Assembly (NCBI RefSeq): GCF_002803155.1
Contig: NZ_NNBP01000014.1
Coordinates: forward strand, 28,429 to 92,428
DNA: 64,000 nt
Direction: 5' to 3'
From: Streptomyces sp. CB02959
GTDB lineage: Bacteria; Actinomycetota; Actinomycetes; Streptomycetales; Streptomycetaceae
Shown: positions 16,267-25,436 of the stretch, piece by piece
Layout of the letters: every line of letters begins with the position of its first letter
Numbering within the stretch: position 1 is the first letter of the stretch
Translations under genes and position numbers: made by a program
Notes under the pieces: model-generated
The model's input: the letters and a program-made list of their open reading frames with translations, nothing else
Told to the model about the DNA's origin: nothing
The model's database searches: none

Positions 16267-17109
16267 ATGGCGGTGCCGGAGGACTGGATGGGGGCTCCGC
16301 CCCGACAGCCGGTCGACCTGGACACGGACCGGCCGCACGCCGCCCGCGTCTACGACGTACTGCTCGGCGGCAAGACCAACTACCCCGCCGACCGAGAGGC
16401 GGCGGAGCAGACGCTCGCGGCGCTACCCAACGCCGGCGCGATCGCGCGCCAGAACCGGGCCTTCATGCAGCGCGCGGCCCGTCATCTGGTGTCCGAGGCC
16501 GGCATCCGGCAGTTCCTGGACATCGGCACGGGCATACCGACCTCCCCCAACCTCCACGAGATCGTCCAGGCGACGGCCCCGCAGGCCCGCGTCGTCTACG
16601 CCGACAACGACCCGATCGTGCTGGCGCATTCACGCGCGCTGCACACCAGCCACCCGCACGGCCGGACCGCCTACATCCAGGCGGACCTCTGCCGTCCCGG
16701 GGAGATCCTCCGGAACCCGGCCCTGCGGCAGACGCTGGACCTCTCCCAGCCGGTGGCCCTCACCCTGATCGCCGTACTGCACTGGCTCCCGACGGACTGC
16801 GATCCCTACGCCGTCGTGCGGGAGTTGATGGGCGAGTTCGCCGCGGGCAGCTTCCTGGCCCTGACCTACGTCACCGCCGACTTCACGCCGCGGGCCCTGC
16901 GGGAGGTCTCGGACAACTTCGAGGCCAAGGGCTCCCACGTGAACGCGCGCAGCAAGGGCGAGGTGCTGCGCTTCTTCCACGGCCTGGACCTGGTCGACCC
17001 CGGCCTCACGGTGGCGCACCGCTGGCGCCCGGACACCGTGGAAGTGGGCGCCGCCGGCTGGTCCGACGCGGACATCCCGCTCTACGCCGGTCTCGGCCGC
17101 AAGAGCTGA
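16267..17109 (+). CDS. DUF574-type SAM-dependent methyltransferase
   Basis: A 280-residue protein of the actinobacterial DUF574 (methyltransf_19) family. Diagnostic segments are RVYDVLLGGKTNYPADREAA near the N-terminus, FLDIGTGIPTSPN as the SAM loop, and RVVYADNDPIVLAHS. These proteins are abundant in Streptomyces; a few are known to act in regulation or metabolism, but most lack an assigned substrate. ATG 16267 is preferred over GTG 16249, which has no ribosome site. It is monocistronic, ending at a hairpin shared with the convergent ATPase gene. Confidence 0.88.
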   Translation: MAVPEDWMGAPPRQPVDLDTDRPHAARVYDVLLGGKTNYPADREAAEQTLAALPNAGAIARQNRAFMQRAARHLVSEAGIRQFLDIGTGIPTSPNLHEIVQATAPQARVVYADNDPIVLAHSRALHTSHPHGRTAYIQADLCRPGEILRNPALRQTLDLSQPVALTLIAVLHWLPTDCDPYAVVRELMGEFAAGSFLALTYVTADFTPRALREVSDNFEAKGSHVNARSKGEVLRFFHGLDLVDPGLTVAHRWRPDTVEVGAAGWSDADIPLYAGLGRKS

Positions 17110-17114
17110 CCCGC

Positions 17115-17144
17115 GTCCCCGCCCCGCCGCGACGGCGCGGGGAC
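17115..17144. terminator. Hairpin between convergent methyltransferase and ATPase genes
   Basis: GTCCCCG (17115-17121) pairs with CGGGGAC (17138-17144), with an inner GCCG/CGGC stem and a small bulge. It lies in the 41-bp space between the two convergent stop codons. Confidence 0.5.
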
Positions 17145-17150
17145 CGGGCG

Positions 17151-17675
17151 TCAATCCGTGGCGGGCAGCGCCGCCCAGACGGCCTTGCCGGCCGCGGTCG
17201 GCGTGGTCCAGCCCCATGACGAGCTGAGGCAGTCGATGATGTGCAGCCCGCGCCCGCTCTGGGCCAGGTAGTCGGGCTCCCGCAGCACCGGTACATCCGT
17301 GCTGTGGTCGCAGACCGTGCACAGCACGAGGTCCCGGCAGCGCAGCAGTCCCATCCAGAGCTGGTGCGGCGCCGCCCCGCGCGGCTGTCCGGCGGGCTTG
17401 GCGAGCCCGTACCGCAGGGCGTTGGAGAGCAACTCCGTGACGACCAGTACGGCGTTGTCGACGAGGGGCTTGAGCTGCCAGTCGCTCAGTGTGGCCCCGG
17501 TGAACCGGCGTGCCTCCGAGGCCGCCTTGCCGTCCGCCGAGAGGGCGCGGGTGGCGAGTCCGGCGGGCTGGACGGCATGGGCGTCGAGCCGGATGTCGCG
17601 CGGTGCCTGCACGAGCCAGCGGCTGAGGGGCTGGGCGGGGAAGAGCGCGGCCGGTCCTGCCGGGTGGGTTGTCAT
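17151..17675 (-). CDS. HATPase-domain regulatory protein (anti-sigma/RsbW-like) of a whiJ-type module
   Basis: 174 residues with a GHKL ATPase fold of the anti-sigma-factor kind: N-box VVTELLSNALRYG, then SGRGLHIIDCLSSSWGW as the G-box. There is no histidine-phosphorylation domain. Such stand-alone ATPases accompany DUF397 and XRE/DUF5753 genes in the whiJ/abaA-like developmental loci of Streptomyces. The ATG at 17675 diverges from the DUF397 gene across a large dyad, suggesting common control. Confidence 0.85.
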   Translation of the reverse strand: MTTHPAGPAALFPAQPLSRWLVQAPRDIRLDAHAVQPAGLATRALSADGKAASEARRFTGATLSDWQLKPLVDNAVLVVTELLSNALRYGLAKPAGQPRGAAPHQLWMGLLRCRDLVLCTVCDHSTDVPVLREPDYLAQSGRGLHIIDCLSSSWGWTTPTAAGKAVWAALPATD

Positions 17676-17752
17676 CACGAACTCCGTGGCGCCTCTCGTG
17701 CCTTCGTCACGAACGGGGGATCCGCAACCACTATCCCCGGCGGCCGCTGGCG

Positions 17753-17809
17753 CTGCAAGTGCATCTGCAATTACATTCGAGTCGAACGTAATTGCATCAG
17801 TAAGTGCAG
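17753..17809. promoter_or_regulatory. 57-bp interrupted dyad between ATPase and DUF397 genes
   Basis: A dyad centred on base 17781. The inner 31 bp (17766-17796) are palindromic except for one mismatched pair (17775/17787): TGCAATTAC, a TTCGA-g-TCGAA core, then GTAATTGCA. Outer arms CTGCA (17753-17757) and TGCAG (17805-17809) keep the same centre. It is AT-rich against its surroundings and lies between divergent genes, so it is probably the operator of the neighbouring XRE regulator or of a paralogue. Confidence 0.7.
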
Positions 17810-17871
17810 CCGCCCGTGCGGAAGCACGTGATGCCTGGTCAGACGGTGTGTGCGGAGCAAGGAGTGACGGG

Positions 17872-18108
17872 ATGCAGCAGTTCGACAACGGCGTGGCCGC
17901 GGATCTGATCGAGGGTGCGGTCTGGAGGAAGAGCCGGCGCAGCGCGCCCGGGGGCGACTGCATCGAGGTCGCCGCACTGGCCGACGGCGGTTTCGCGGTC
18001 CGCAACTCCCGCGACCCGCACGGGCCGGCGCTGATCTACACCCATGCGGAAATGGCCGCGTTCGTCGGCGGCGCCAAGGACGGCGACTTCGACGCGATGC
18101 TGAGCTGA
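17872..18108 (+). CDS. DUF397-domain small protein
   Basis: 78 residues containing the full DUF397 signature: WRKSRRSAPGGDCIEVA, then FAVRNSRDPHGPALIYTHAE and a WxxF-like end replaced by MAAFVGGAKDGDF. DUF397 proteins occur by the dozen in Streptomyces beside XRE/DUF5753 regulators, and several affect development or antibiotic production; the accepted idea is that they act as partners of the cognate XRE protein. ATG 17872 follows AAGGAG by seven bases. The XRE gene lies about 125 bp downstream on the same strand. Confidence 0.9.
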   Translation: MQQFDNGVAADLIEGAVWRKSRRSAPGGDCIEVAALADGGFAVRNSRDPHGPALIYTHAEMAAFVGGAKDGDFDAMLS

Positions 18109-18192
18109 ACGGACGCGGTGCGGGCCCGTCGCGCGGCGGGACCGCCCCTGTCGCCGTCGATGGCGCATTTCTGTACCTGACGGCCGGTAAGT

Positions 18193-18220
18193 GCGACACT
18201 GGGGGTATCAACACTGTCGC
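18193..18220. promoter_or_regulatory. Inverted repeat before the XRE gene
   Basis: GCGACA (18193-18198) and TGTCGC (18215-18220) form a 6-bp dyad with a 16-bp spacer, 15 bp before the ATG at 18235. It is a weak operator candidate. Confidence 0.3.
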
Positions 18221-18234
18221 TCACGGGAGTTGGG

Positions 18235-19146
18235 ATGACCGCGACCAGCCGGCCGGAAGGCGAGCTGTCGATAGCGCGCTACCTGCAGGAACCGCAGGTG
18301 GGGCCCACCGCCGCGCGCATCGTGCTGGGAGCCCAGCTCCGGAAGCTGCGTACCGGCGCCGGCATCTCACGCGAGGCCGCGGGCGAGGCCATCCGTGGCT
18401 CCCACGCCAAGATCACCCGTCTCGAACGGGGCCAGGTCGGCTTCAAGAGACCCGACCTGGCCGACCTTTTGACCCTCTATCAGGTCATTGACCCGGAACG
18501 CCGGGACGACTACTTCGAGCTGGCGGATCAGGCCAACTCCGCCGGCTGGTGGCACGAGTACAGCGACGTCCTTGAAGACTGGTTCGAACTCCACCTCGGC
18601 CTGGAGGAAGCCGCCGCGCTGATCCGGACCTACCAGGTGCAGTTCCTGCCCGGCCTGCTCCAGACCGAGGAGTACGCCCACGCCGTCACCCGCATCGGCT
18701 ACCCCAGCGCGCCGCAGACCAAGGTGGACCGCCTGGTCGCCCTGCGGATGGAACGCCAGCGGCTGCTGACCCGGCCGGACGCCCCGCGGCTGTGGGCGGT
18801 GGTCGACGAGGCGGTGCTGCGCCGGCCGTTCGGCGGCACCGAGGTGATGGTCGCCCAGCTGCGCCACCTCCTGGAGGCGGTGCAGATGCCGAACGTGACC
18901 CTGCAGATCGCACCCTTCAGCGTGGGGGCCAACGCGGCCGCCGGCGCGCCGTTCAGTATCCTGCGGTTCGCCGAACCCGAGCTGCCCGACAAGGTCTACC
19001 TGGAGCAGCTGACCAGCGCCCTGTACCTGGACAAGCAGGAGTCGGTCGACCAGTACACCGCGGTCATGGACCGCCTGTGCACCGAGGCCGACACCCCCAA
19101 GGACACCGCCGACTTCCTCGCCTCGCTGATCGACCAGCTCGCCTGA
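18235..19146 (+). CDS. XRE-family regulator with DUF5753 (WhiJ-like)
   Basis: 303 residues. An N-terminal XRE helix-turn-helix (LGAQLRKLRTGAGISREAAG, then SHAKITRLERGQVGFKRPDL) is followed by the C-terminal DUF5753 domain (YQVQFLPGLLQTEEYAHAV, LRHLLEAVQMPNVTLQIAPF). This is the architecture of WhiJ and its paralogues. Together with the DUF397 and ATPase genes it forms a complete whiJ-like module, which in S. coelicolor modulates differentiation. Ribosome site GGGAG lies upstream of the ATG. Confidence 0.92.
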   Translation: MTATSRPEGELSIARYLQEPQVGPTAARIVLGAQLRKLRTGAGISREAAGEAIRGSHAKITRLERGQVGFKRPDLADLLTLYQVIDPERRDDYFELADQANSAGWWHEYSDVLEDWFELHLGLEEAAALIRTYQVQFLPGLLQTEEYAHAVTRIGYPSAPQTKVDRLVALRMERQRLLTRPDAPRLWAVVDEAVLRRPFGGTEVMVAQLRHLLEAVQMPNVTLQIAPFSVGANAAAGAPFSILRFAEPELPDKVYLEQLTSALYLDKQESVDQYTAVMDRLCTEADTPKDTADFLASLIDQLA

Positions 19147-19230
19147 CCCGGCCACCGCGGCCCACCCGCGCGCCGAACGCCCGGACGCCGTCGGTGCTTC
19201 GGCGGGTCGCGTGGCGTGGGTGCCGGGGCC

Positions 19231-20274
19231 TCAGCGGGCCCACCAGATCAACGCGGCGCCCAGGACGAGCAGCAGGCACACGCCGAGATTGACCACCTTG
19301 TGCGCCAGGAACACCGCGGCGAACTCCCGGATCGTCGCGCTCGGCCAGAAGTACGCGGCGGTGGGGGAGCCCACCACGTGGCCCTGCACGCCGGTCTTCC
19401 GGGCCATCAACGCGGCCCGGAAGGCGTGGTAGTTGTTGGTGACCACCACGCACCGGTAGTCCGGATCCGCCTGCTCCATGAGCGCCCGGCTGAACTCCAG
19501 ATTCTCCTCCGTGGTCCGCGAACGGTCCTCACGCACGATCCGGTCCGCGGGGAACCCGCGCTCGATGAGGTAGTCCGCCATCGCATGGGACTCCGGAAGC
19601 TTCTCGTCCGGCCCCTGGCCCCCGGAGGTCAGCAGCAGCGGCGCGGAACCGCGGGCGACCAGCCGCTCGTACACCGAGCGTCCCCGCTCCAGCCGACTGG
19701 CCAGCAGCGGCGGCACCTTGGTCCCGCCGATCAGCCCGGACCCGAGCACCACCACATAGTCGGCATTCCGCCGGACCGGCAACCGCCCGTAGAGGAAGGC
19801 GTATCCGACGAAGCAGAGGAAGAGGAACGACACGTAGCCGAGCAGGCCGACGGCGGTCGCCGCGATCACCAGCAGGCCGGCCGAGCGCAGCGCCACCGCG
19901 GCGATGAGCAACGCGATCACGCCGACGATGCCGAGACCGGCGAGCAGGGACAGCAGGTTGGCCGGGCGGCGGCCCTCCTTGCGCACCATCGTCACACCGT
20001 TGGCGATCAGGAAGCCGGCGAGGACCACCGTCCCCAGCGTGGGCAGTACCAACAGCGCCACGCCGGCGACCAGTCCCAGCAGGGCGTGCGACCGCCCGAG
20101 GGTGCCGATCACCGCCAAGAGCGTGAAGACCACGGCCAGTCCCAGATGGACGGCGTTGCCGAACCTGCGGCGGTCACGCAGCACGCCGAAACAGAAGAGC
20201 AGGAAGAAAAGGACTGCGGGGACGTAGGCCAACATGCCCGCATGGTAGACAACTTGCGCGGGACCTTGATCCAT
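19231..20274 (-). CDS. YdcF/SanA-family (DUF218) membrane protein
   Basis: 347 residues. The N-terminal ~165 residues contain several TM helices (for example YVPAVLFFLLFCFGVL and VALLVLPTLGTVVLAGFLIA); the C-terminal half is a DUF218 domain with YVVVLGSGLIGGTKVPPLLASR, LLLTSGGQGPDE, RSRTTEENLEFS and VVVTNNYHAFRA. Related ElyC/SanA/YdcF proteins have envelope-linked functions. ATG 20274 gives the full first helix; an internal ATG at 20235 is possible. It stands alone, upstream of and divergent from htpG. Confidence 0.87.
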   Translation of the reverse strand: MDQGPAQVVYHAGMLAYVPAVLFFLLFCFGVLRDRRRFGNAVHLGLAVVFTLLAVIGTLGRSHALLGLVAGVALLVLPTLGTVVLAGFLIANGVTMVRKEGRRPANLLSLLAGLGIVGVIALLIAAVALRSAGLLVIAATAVGLLGYVSFLFLCFVGYAFLYGRLPVRRNADYVVVLGSGLIGGTKVPPLLASRLERGRSVYERLVARGSAPLLLTSGGQGPDEKLPESHAMADYLIERGFPADRIVREDRSRTTEENLEFSRALMEQADPDYRCVVVTNNYHAFRAALMARKTGVQGHVVGSPTAAYFWPSATIREFAAVFLAHKVVNLGVCLLLVLGAALIWWAR

Positions 20275-20415
20275 TCTTTACCCGAAGCGGACCGGTTGCC
20301 GCCGACTCGTGACACGGTTGCGCACCGGTCCGATGACCTACCGGCGGACGCTCTTCATTACAGTGAAGGCGTCAGATACCGGTGATCCACGGACCAAGTG
20401 AGGTAAACGCCAACC

Positions 20416-22317
20416 ATGCCGACCGAAACGTTTGAGTTCCAGGTAGAGGCCCGTCAGCTGCTCCAGTTGATGATCCACTCGATCTACTCGAACAAGGACG
20501 TCTTCCTCCGTGAGCTCGTCTCCAACGCCTCCGACGCGCTGGACAAGCTGCGCCTGGCCGCGCTGCGCGACGACTCACTCGACGCTGACGTCTCCGACCT
20601 GCACATCGAGCTGGAGATCGACGAGGACGCCCGTACGCTCACGGTGCGGGACAACGGCATCGGGATGTCGTACGACGAGGTCGGGCAGCTCATCGGCACG
20701 ATCGCCAACTCGGGGACGGCCGAGTTCCTTCGGGAGCTGCGGGAGGCGAAGGACGCGGCCGGCGCGGAGGGCCTGATCGGCCAGTTCGGCGTCGGCTTCT
20801 ACTCCGGCTTCATGGTGGCGGACGAGGTCACCCTGCTGACGCGGCGCGCGGGCGAGAACAAGGGCACCCGCTGGACGTCTCGCGGCGAAGGCACGTACAC
20901 CCTGGAGGAGACCGGCGACGTACCGCAGGGCACCTCGATCACGCTGCACCTCAAGCCGGCCGACCCCAACAACCAGCTGCACGACTACACCTCGGTGTGG
21001 AAGATCAAGGAGATCGTCAAGCGCTACTCGGACTTCATCACCTGGCCCGTCAGGCTGGTCGGGCAGCCGGCGGGCGAGGACGACGCGCCGGCCGAGCCCG
21101 AGACGCTCAACTCGATGAAGGCGCTGTGGGCGCGTTCCCGCGACGAGGTGTCCGAGGACGAGTACCACGAGCTGTACAAGCACATCAGCCATGACTGGCG
21201 CGACCCGCTGGAGACCATCCAGCTGCAGGCCGAGGGGACCTTCGAATACCAGGCCCTGCTGTTCGTCCCGTCGCACGCCCCGCACGACCTGTTCACGCAG
21301 GACTACAAGCGCGGGGTGCAGCTGTACGTGAAGCGCGTCTTCATCATGGACGACTGCGAGGCGCTGCTGCCGCCGTACCTCCGCTTCGTCAAGGGCGTGG
21401 TCGACGCGCAGGACCTCTCGCTTAACGTGTCCCGCGAGATCCTCCAGCAGGACCGGCACATCCGGATGATGCAGCGACGGCTGACGAAGAAGGTGCTGTC
21501 GTCGATCAAGAGCATGCTGGCCGACGACGCCGAGGGCTACGCCACGTTCTGGCGGGAGTTCGGCGCGGTGCTGAAGGAGGGGCTGGTCACCGACTCCGAC
21601 AACCGCGACGCGGTGCTCGCGGTGTCGTCGTTCGCGACCACGCGCGGCGAGGACGAGACGGTCACGCTGGCGCAGTACGTGGAGCGGATGCGGGACGGGC
21701 AGGAGGACATCTACTACATCACCGGCCAGTCCCGGCAGAGCATCGACAACTCCCCGCACGTGGAGGCCCTCCGGGAGCGGGGCATCGAGGTGCTCCTGCT
21801 CACGGACCCCGTCGACGAGGTGTGGGTCGACGCGGTGGGCGAGTTCGAGGGCAAGCGGCTGCAGTCGATCGTCAAGGGAGAGATCGACCTCGGTGCGCAG
21901 GGGGACGAGAAGTCCGAGGGCGAGCGGGAGAAGCAGGCCGAGGAGTACGCGGGCCTGCTCGACTGGATGAAGGAGCAGCTGGACGAGGACGTCAAGCAGG
22001 TGCGCCTGTCGTCGCGCCTGACAGTGTCCCCGGCCTGCATCGTCGCGGACGCGGACGATATGACACCGGCGTTGGAGAACATGTACCGGGCCATGGGCCA
22101 GGAGGTGCCGCGCACCAAGCGCATCCTCGAACTCAACGCCGACCACCAGCTGGTGAAGGGCCTGAACCAGGCGTACCGGGAACGCGAGGACCGCTCCGAC
22201 CTCACCGAGACCGCCGAACTGCTGTACTCCTTGGCCGTCTTGGCGGAGGGCGGCCGGCCGGCCGACCCCGCACGCTTCGTGAAGGCGGTGGCGGACCGCC
22301 TGGAACGCACCCTGTGA
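20416..22317 (+). CDS. htpG: Chaperone protein HtpG (Hsp90)
   Basis: A full-length 633-residue Hsp90. The N-terminal GHKL ATPase shows [41 protein letters not shown] and [12 protein letters not shown]; the middle domain has [12 protein letters not shown] and [19 protein letters not shown]; the C-terminal dimerisation domain begins near residue 500 and there is no eukaryotic MEEVD tail. The start follows GTGAGG. It is a single-gene unit. The preceding 140 bp contain a short CTTCA/TGAAG dyad but no recognisable CIRCE or HAIR element. Confidence 0.98.
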
Positions 22318-22352
22318 TCATCCCCCGCTCCACGACAGGGGAATGAGGGCGT

Positions 22353-22459
22353 CCGCCAGTAGGTGGCAGTAGTGGTACGGGGTCGACTCCCCGCTCACGG
22401 AGCTCCGCACGCGCTTCGTGACCACTCGGGGTGACCCCGCCCCGATGACCTACTGGCGG
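22353..22459. repeat. 12-bp perfect inverted repeat enclosing 83 bp, downstream of htpG
   Basis: CCGCCAGTAGGT (22353-22364) and ACCTACTGGCGG (22448-22459) are exact reverse complements. The enclosed segment includes a smaller hairpin, CGGGG-tcgact-CCCCG (22378-22393), and several CACTCGGGGTGACCCC-like GC stems. It is followed by GC-rich CCGCCCGA repeats (about 22510-22560). It may be a structured RNA, an elaborate terminator, or a remnant small mobile element; there is no coding potential. Confidence 0.55.
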
Positions 22460-22590
22460 CCCCTCGATCGCGGGCCGGCCGACCCGCGGGTGACGGCGCC
22501 ACAGGGCCCGTCGTCGACCGCCCGCCCGACCGCCCGACCGCCCGCCCGACCGCCCGCCTGGCGGACGGCGGGAGCGTGACGGGACACCAC

Positions 22591-23151
22591 CTAGCCCATG
22601 CTCTTGGCGCCGTCCAGGGACTCACGGATGATGTCGGCGTGGCCGGCGTGCTGAGCGGTCTCGGCGATGATGTGCATCAGCACCCGGCGGGCCGACCACT
22701 GCGCGTCGCCCTCGAACCAAGGGGCCTTCGGCAGCGGCCACGTACGGCCAAGGTCGGGCAGGGTGGCGACCACGTCGTCGGTCCGGCGGGCCACTTCCTC
22801 GTAGTCGGCCAGAACGCCGGCGAGGGTCTCACCTTCCAGCAGCCGGAACTGGTCCGCCCGACTGGCCCAGTCGGACTCGGACATCGCCGTGAAGTCCGGC
22901 ATCACCGACGGGCCGTGCAGGATGAAGTCCACCCAGGCCCGCTCGGCCGCGGTCACATGCTTGATCAGGCCGCCCAGACACAACTCGCCTGCGGTGGTGC
23001 GCTGCCCGGCCTGCTCGTCGGTGAGGTCACGGGTGGTGAAGCGCAGGAAGTGCCGGTGCTTGGCCAGACCCTCAAGCCAGTCGGCGCGCTCGCCGGTGAC
23101 GGCCGTTTCCGCGCCCAGGTCGCGGGTGGTGGTCGACTCGTTTTCGGTCAT
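22591..23151 (-). CDS. DinB-family protein
   Basis: 186 residues with the four-helix DinB/YfiT metal-binding fold: an early KHRHFLRFTTRDL helix, GGLIKHVTAAERAWVDF (His ligand) and HIIAETAQHAGHADIIRE (two His of the metal triad). Actinobacterial members include mycothiol-dependent enzymes and many uncharacterised proteins. The start follows GGCGGAG. It diverges from the SDR gene across about 280 bp with no other recognised feature. Confidence 0.88.
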   Translation of the reverse strand: MTENESTTTRDLGAETAVTGERADWLEGLAKHRHFLRFTTRDLTDEQAGQRTTAGELCLGGLIKHVTAAERAWVDFILHGPSVMPDFTAMSESDWASRADQFRLLEGETLAGVLADYEEVARRTDDVVATLPDLGRTWPLPKAPWFEGDAQWSARRVLMHIIAETAQHAGHADIIRESLDGAKSMG

Positions 23152-23429
23152 GGTCTCCGCCTTTCGGTGTTGCCGTTCCGTCGGTGAAGACCACGCTAAG
23201 GGCTATCGAGGTCAGGTTGTGTCCTACATCCCCTGCTTCCCCGAGTTCGTGGAAGAAGCGGAGCCGGTCGCCGCGACGGCCAACTCCCGCCGCCCGCACG
23301 ACCGTCGGCCGCCGCCCGGCCCCGCGCGGCCGTGCGGCGGCTTGACTCTGACATCCGTGTGAGGCTTTAGCGTCCCGATCACCAGCGAGCGCAGCAGCGC
23401 CCGCACCACAGGAGAGGGAGCCACCAGCC

Positions 23430-24221
23430 ATGACCCACCACCCCCGCCCACTCGACGAGAAGATCGCCCTGGTCACCGGCGGGAGCCGGGGGATCGGGCG
23501 GGCCATCGCCGAACGACTCGGCCGCGACGGGGCCGTGGTCGCCCTGACCTACGCCCGCGACGCCGCCGCGGCGGACGAGGTGGTCGCGACGATCCGCAAG
23601 GGCGGCGCCCGGGCGGTCGCACTGCACGCGCCGCTGGGCCACCGGGGCGACGCCGCCGCCCTCTGGTCGGCCTTCGACGAACGGATCACGGAATGCGCCC
23701 CCGGGACGGGGACGGGGCCAGTGGTCGACATCATCGTCAACAACGTGGGAATCGCGATGTCGGCCGCCCTTCCCGCACTGACCGAGGACGACTTCGACAA
23801 GGTCTTCGCGGTCAACGTCCGCGCCCCGTTCTTCGTCGTACGGGAGGGGCTCAAGCGTCTGCGCGACGGCGGCCGGATCGTCAACATCTCCAGCGGCGCC
23901 GGCCGACTGGCCATGCCCGAGGCCATCGCCTACGGCGCCACCAAGGGCGCGCTGGACAACCTCACCCTCAATCTGGCCAAGGAGCTGGGCCCCCGGGGCA
24001 TCACCGCCAACGCGGTGGCGCCGGGAATCATCGACACCGACGTGAACGCCGCGTGGCTGCGCGGCAACCCGGCCGCGGAGGCGGACGCCGCCGCACGGGC
24101 CGCGCTGGGCCGGGTCGGCCGGCCGGACGACGTGGCCGACGTCGTCGCGTTCCTCGCCTCGCACGACGCCCGATGGGTCACCGGCAAGGTGATCGACGCC
24201 ACCGGCGGCGTCAGGCTGTGA
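23430..24221 (+). CDS. Short-chain dehydrogenase/reductase
   Basis: 263 residues, classical SDR. Cofactor loop TGGSRGIGRAI, NNVGIAMSAAL (NNxG), catalytic Ser in VNISSGAGRL and YGATKGAL (YxxxK); C-terminal GKVIDATGGVRL is the fabG-like end. An unusually long loop before NNVG (TECAPGTGTGPVVDI) resembles the subgroup near antibiotic and regulator genes. Ribosome site GGAGAGGGAG. Substrate unknown; it is followed by an F420-type oxidoreductase on the same strand, 160 bp away. Confidence 0.93.
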   Translation: MTHHPRPLDEKIALVTGGSRGIGRAIAERLGRDGAVVALTYARDAAAADEVVATIRKGGARAVALHAPLGHRGDAAALWSAFDERITECAPGTGTGPVVDIIVNNVGIAMSAALPALTEDDFDKVFAVNVRAPFFVVREGLKRLRDGGRIVNISSGAGRLAMPEAIAYGATKGALDNLTLNLAKELGPRGITANAVAPGIIDTDVNAAWLRGNPAAEADAAARAALGRVGRPDDVADVVAFLASHDARWVTGKVIDATGGVRL

Positions 24222-24381
24222 GAGCAGTCGAAGGGCCAGGAGCGGGCTGACGACCCACCGCGTCGTGGGCGCGGGCGGCCGGGCCCGCCCCTGACCGCCC
24301 GGCCCCAACGACACACGCCCGCCATCAAGCCGTCACCCAAGACCGGGAATCGGAAGGCAATCCGGCCTGTTTTCAAGGGAC

Positions 24382-25305
24382 ATGACTGTTGGAGTTGCCC
24401 TCAACCCGATCGACCCCACCAACCAGATCGAGGCGAGCGTGGAGCTCGCCAAGGAGGCCGCGGACGCCGGACTGCGCTCCGCGTGGTTCGGCCAGACGTT
24501 CGGCGCGGACTCGCCCCAGCTCGCCGCGATCGTCGGCCGCGAAGTACCGGAACTACAGGTGGGCACGTCCGCCATCCCCGTCTTCGGACGGCACCCGCTG
24601 CTGGTCTCCAGCCAGGCCCAGACCGCGCAGGCGGCCACGCACGGCCGCTACCACCTCGGACTCGCGCTCGGCACCAAACTCCTGACCGAGGCGGGCTTCG
24701 GTATCCCCTTCGAGCGGCCCATCGCCCGACTGCGTGAATTCCTCACCGCCATCCGGCAGTTGAACGAAACCGGCAGCGCGGACTTCCACGGCGAACTGCT
24801 CACCGCCACCACGCCGATTCCGGCCCGGGTGCCCGGCGCGGAACCCGGCGTCCCGCTGCTCGTCGCCGCCATGGGGCCACAGGCACTGCGGGCCAGCGGC
24901 GAGCTGGCCGACGGGATCCTGCCCTACCTCGCCGGGCCCCGCGCCCTCGCCGAACACATCGTCCCGGCCGTCACCGCGGCCGCCGAGGCCGCCGGGCGCC
25001 CCGCACCCCGGATCGTGGCACTCGTCCACGGCGTGGTCACCGACGACGTCGACGCCGTCCGGGCCACGGTCACCGAGAATCTGGCCTTCTACGAGCAGGT
25101 GCCCTCCTACGCGCGGGCCATCGGACTGTCCGGCGGCCGACGGGCCGTCGACGTCGCAGTGATCGGTGACGAGAAGAAGGTCGCCGCCGAGGTGCGGCGC
25201 TACCGCGACGCCGGGGCGACCGAGGTGGTGTTCGCCGGGACGGAGGTCGCCGGCGCCGCCGACCGGCGCCGCACCTGGGCACTCCTGGGCGAGCTGGCGG
25301 GCTGA
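24382..25305 (+). CDS. LLM-class (F420-type) oxidoreductase
   Basis: 307 residues with the luciferase-like TIM barrel: N-terminal VGVALNPIDPTNQIEASVEL, TSAIPVFGRHPLL, RYHLGLALGTKLL and PLLVAAMGPQALR. The segments match the TIGR03564 group of mycobacterial and Streptomyces F420-dependent enzymes. The cofactor (F420 rather than FMN) is inferred from the family. An AAGGGA box sits just before the ATG. Reaction unknown. Confidence 0.9.
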   Translation: MTVGVALNPIDPTNQIEASVELAKEAADAGLRSAWFGQTFGADSPQLAAIVGREVPELQVGTSAIPVFGRHPLLVSSQAQTAQAATHGRYHLGLALGTKLLTEAGFGIPFERPIARLREFLTAIRQLNETGSADFHGELLTATTPIPARVPGAEPGVPLLVAAMGPQALRASGELADGILPYLAGPRALAEHIVPAVTAAAEAAGRPAPRIVALVHGVVTDDVDAVRATVTENLAFYEQVPSYARAIGLSGGRRAVDVAVIGDEKKVAAEVRRYRDAGATEVVFAGTEVAGAADRRRTWALLGELAG

Positions 25306-25368
25306 CCGGACACCCCGCCCGGAGAAAACCGGATGCGCCGGCCGGCGGCCGCCCGTTACGGTGAGCGC

Positions 25369-25392
25369 ATGTCTACGCCCCGAATTTCCTAG
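25369..25392 (+). CDS. Seven-residue leader peptide upstream of ABC-F
   Basis: ATG-TCT-ACG-CCC-CGA-ATT-TCC-TAG encodes MSTPRIS, preceded by GGTGAG at suitable distance. The stop codon lies two bases before the left arm of a terminator-like hairpin, so a ribosome stalled on this ORF would cover that arm. This arrangement matches ribosome-mediated attenuation described for antibiotic-inducible ABC-F genes such as lmrC. Translation has not been shown here. Confidence 0.6.
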   Translation: MSTPRIS

Positions 25393-25393
25393 C

Positions 25394-25436
25394 CGAGGAC
25401 CCGCTTCCACGCCAGAAGTGTGTCCTCGTGCTTTTT
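25394..25436 (+). terminator. Terminator/attenuator hairpin in the ABC-F leader
   Basis: CGAGGAC (25394-25400) pairs with GTCCTCG (25422-25428), extended by CTTC/GAAG inside, and is followed by GCTTTTT (T-run 25432-25436). A true U-run is unusual in this genome and marks it as an intrinsic terminator. It lies between the leader peptide and the ABC-F start, so read-through would control the ABC-F gene. Confidence 0.7.

Noticed and set aside
22321-22590. Possible tRNA or small RNA after htpG
   Set aside because: No cloverleaf, T-loop or CCA could be found; kept only as an inverted repeat.
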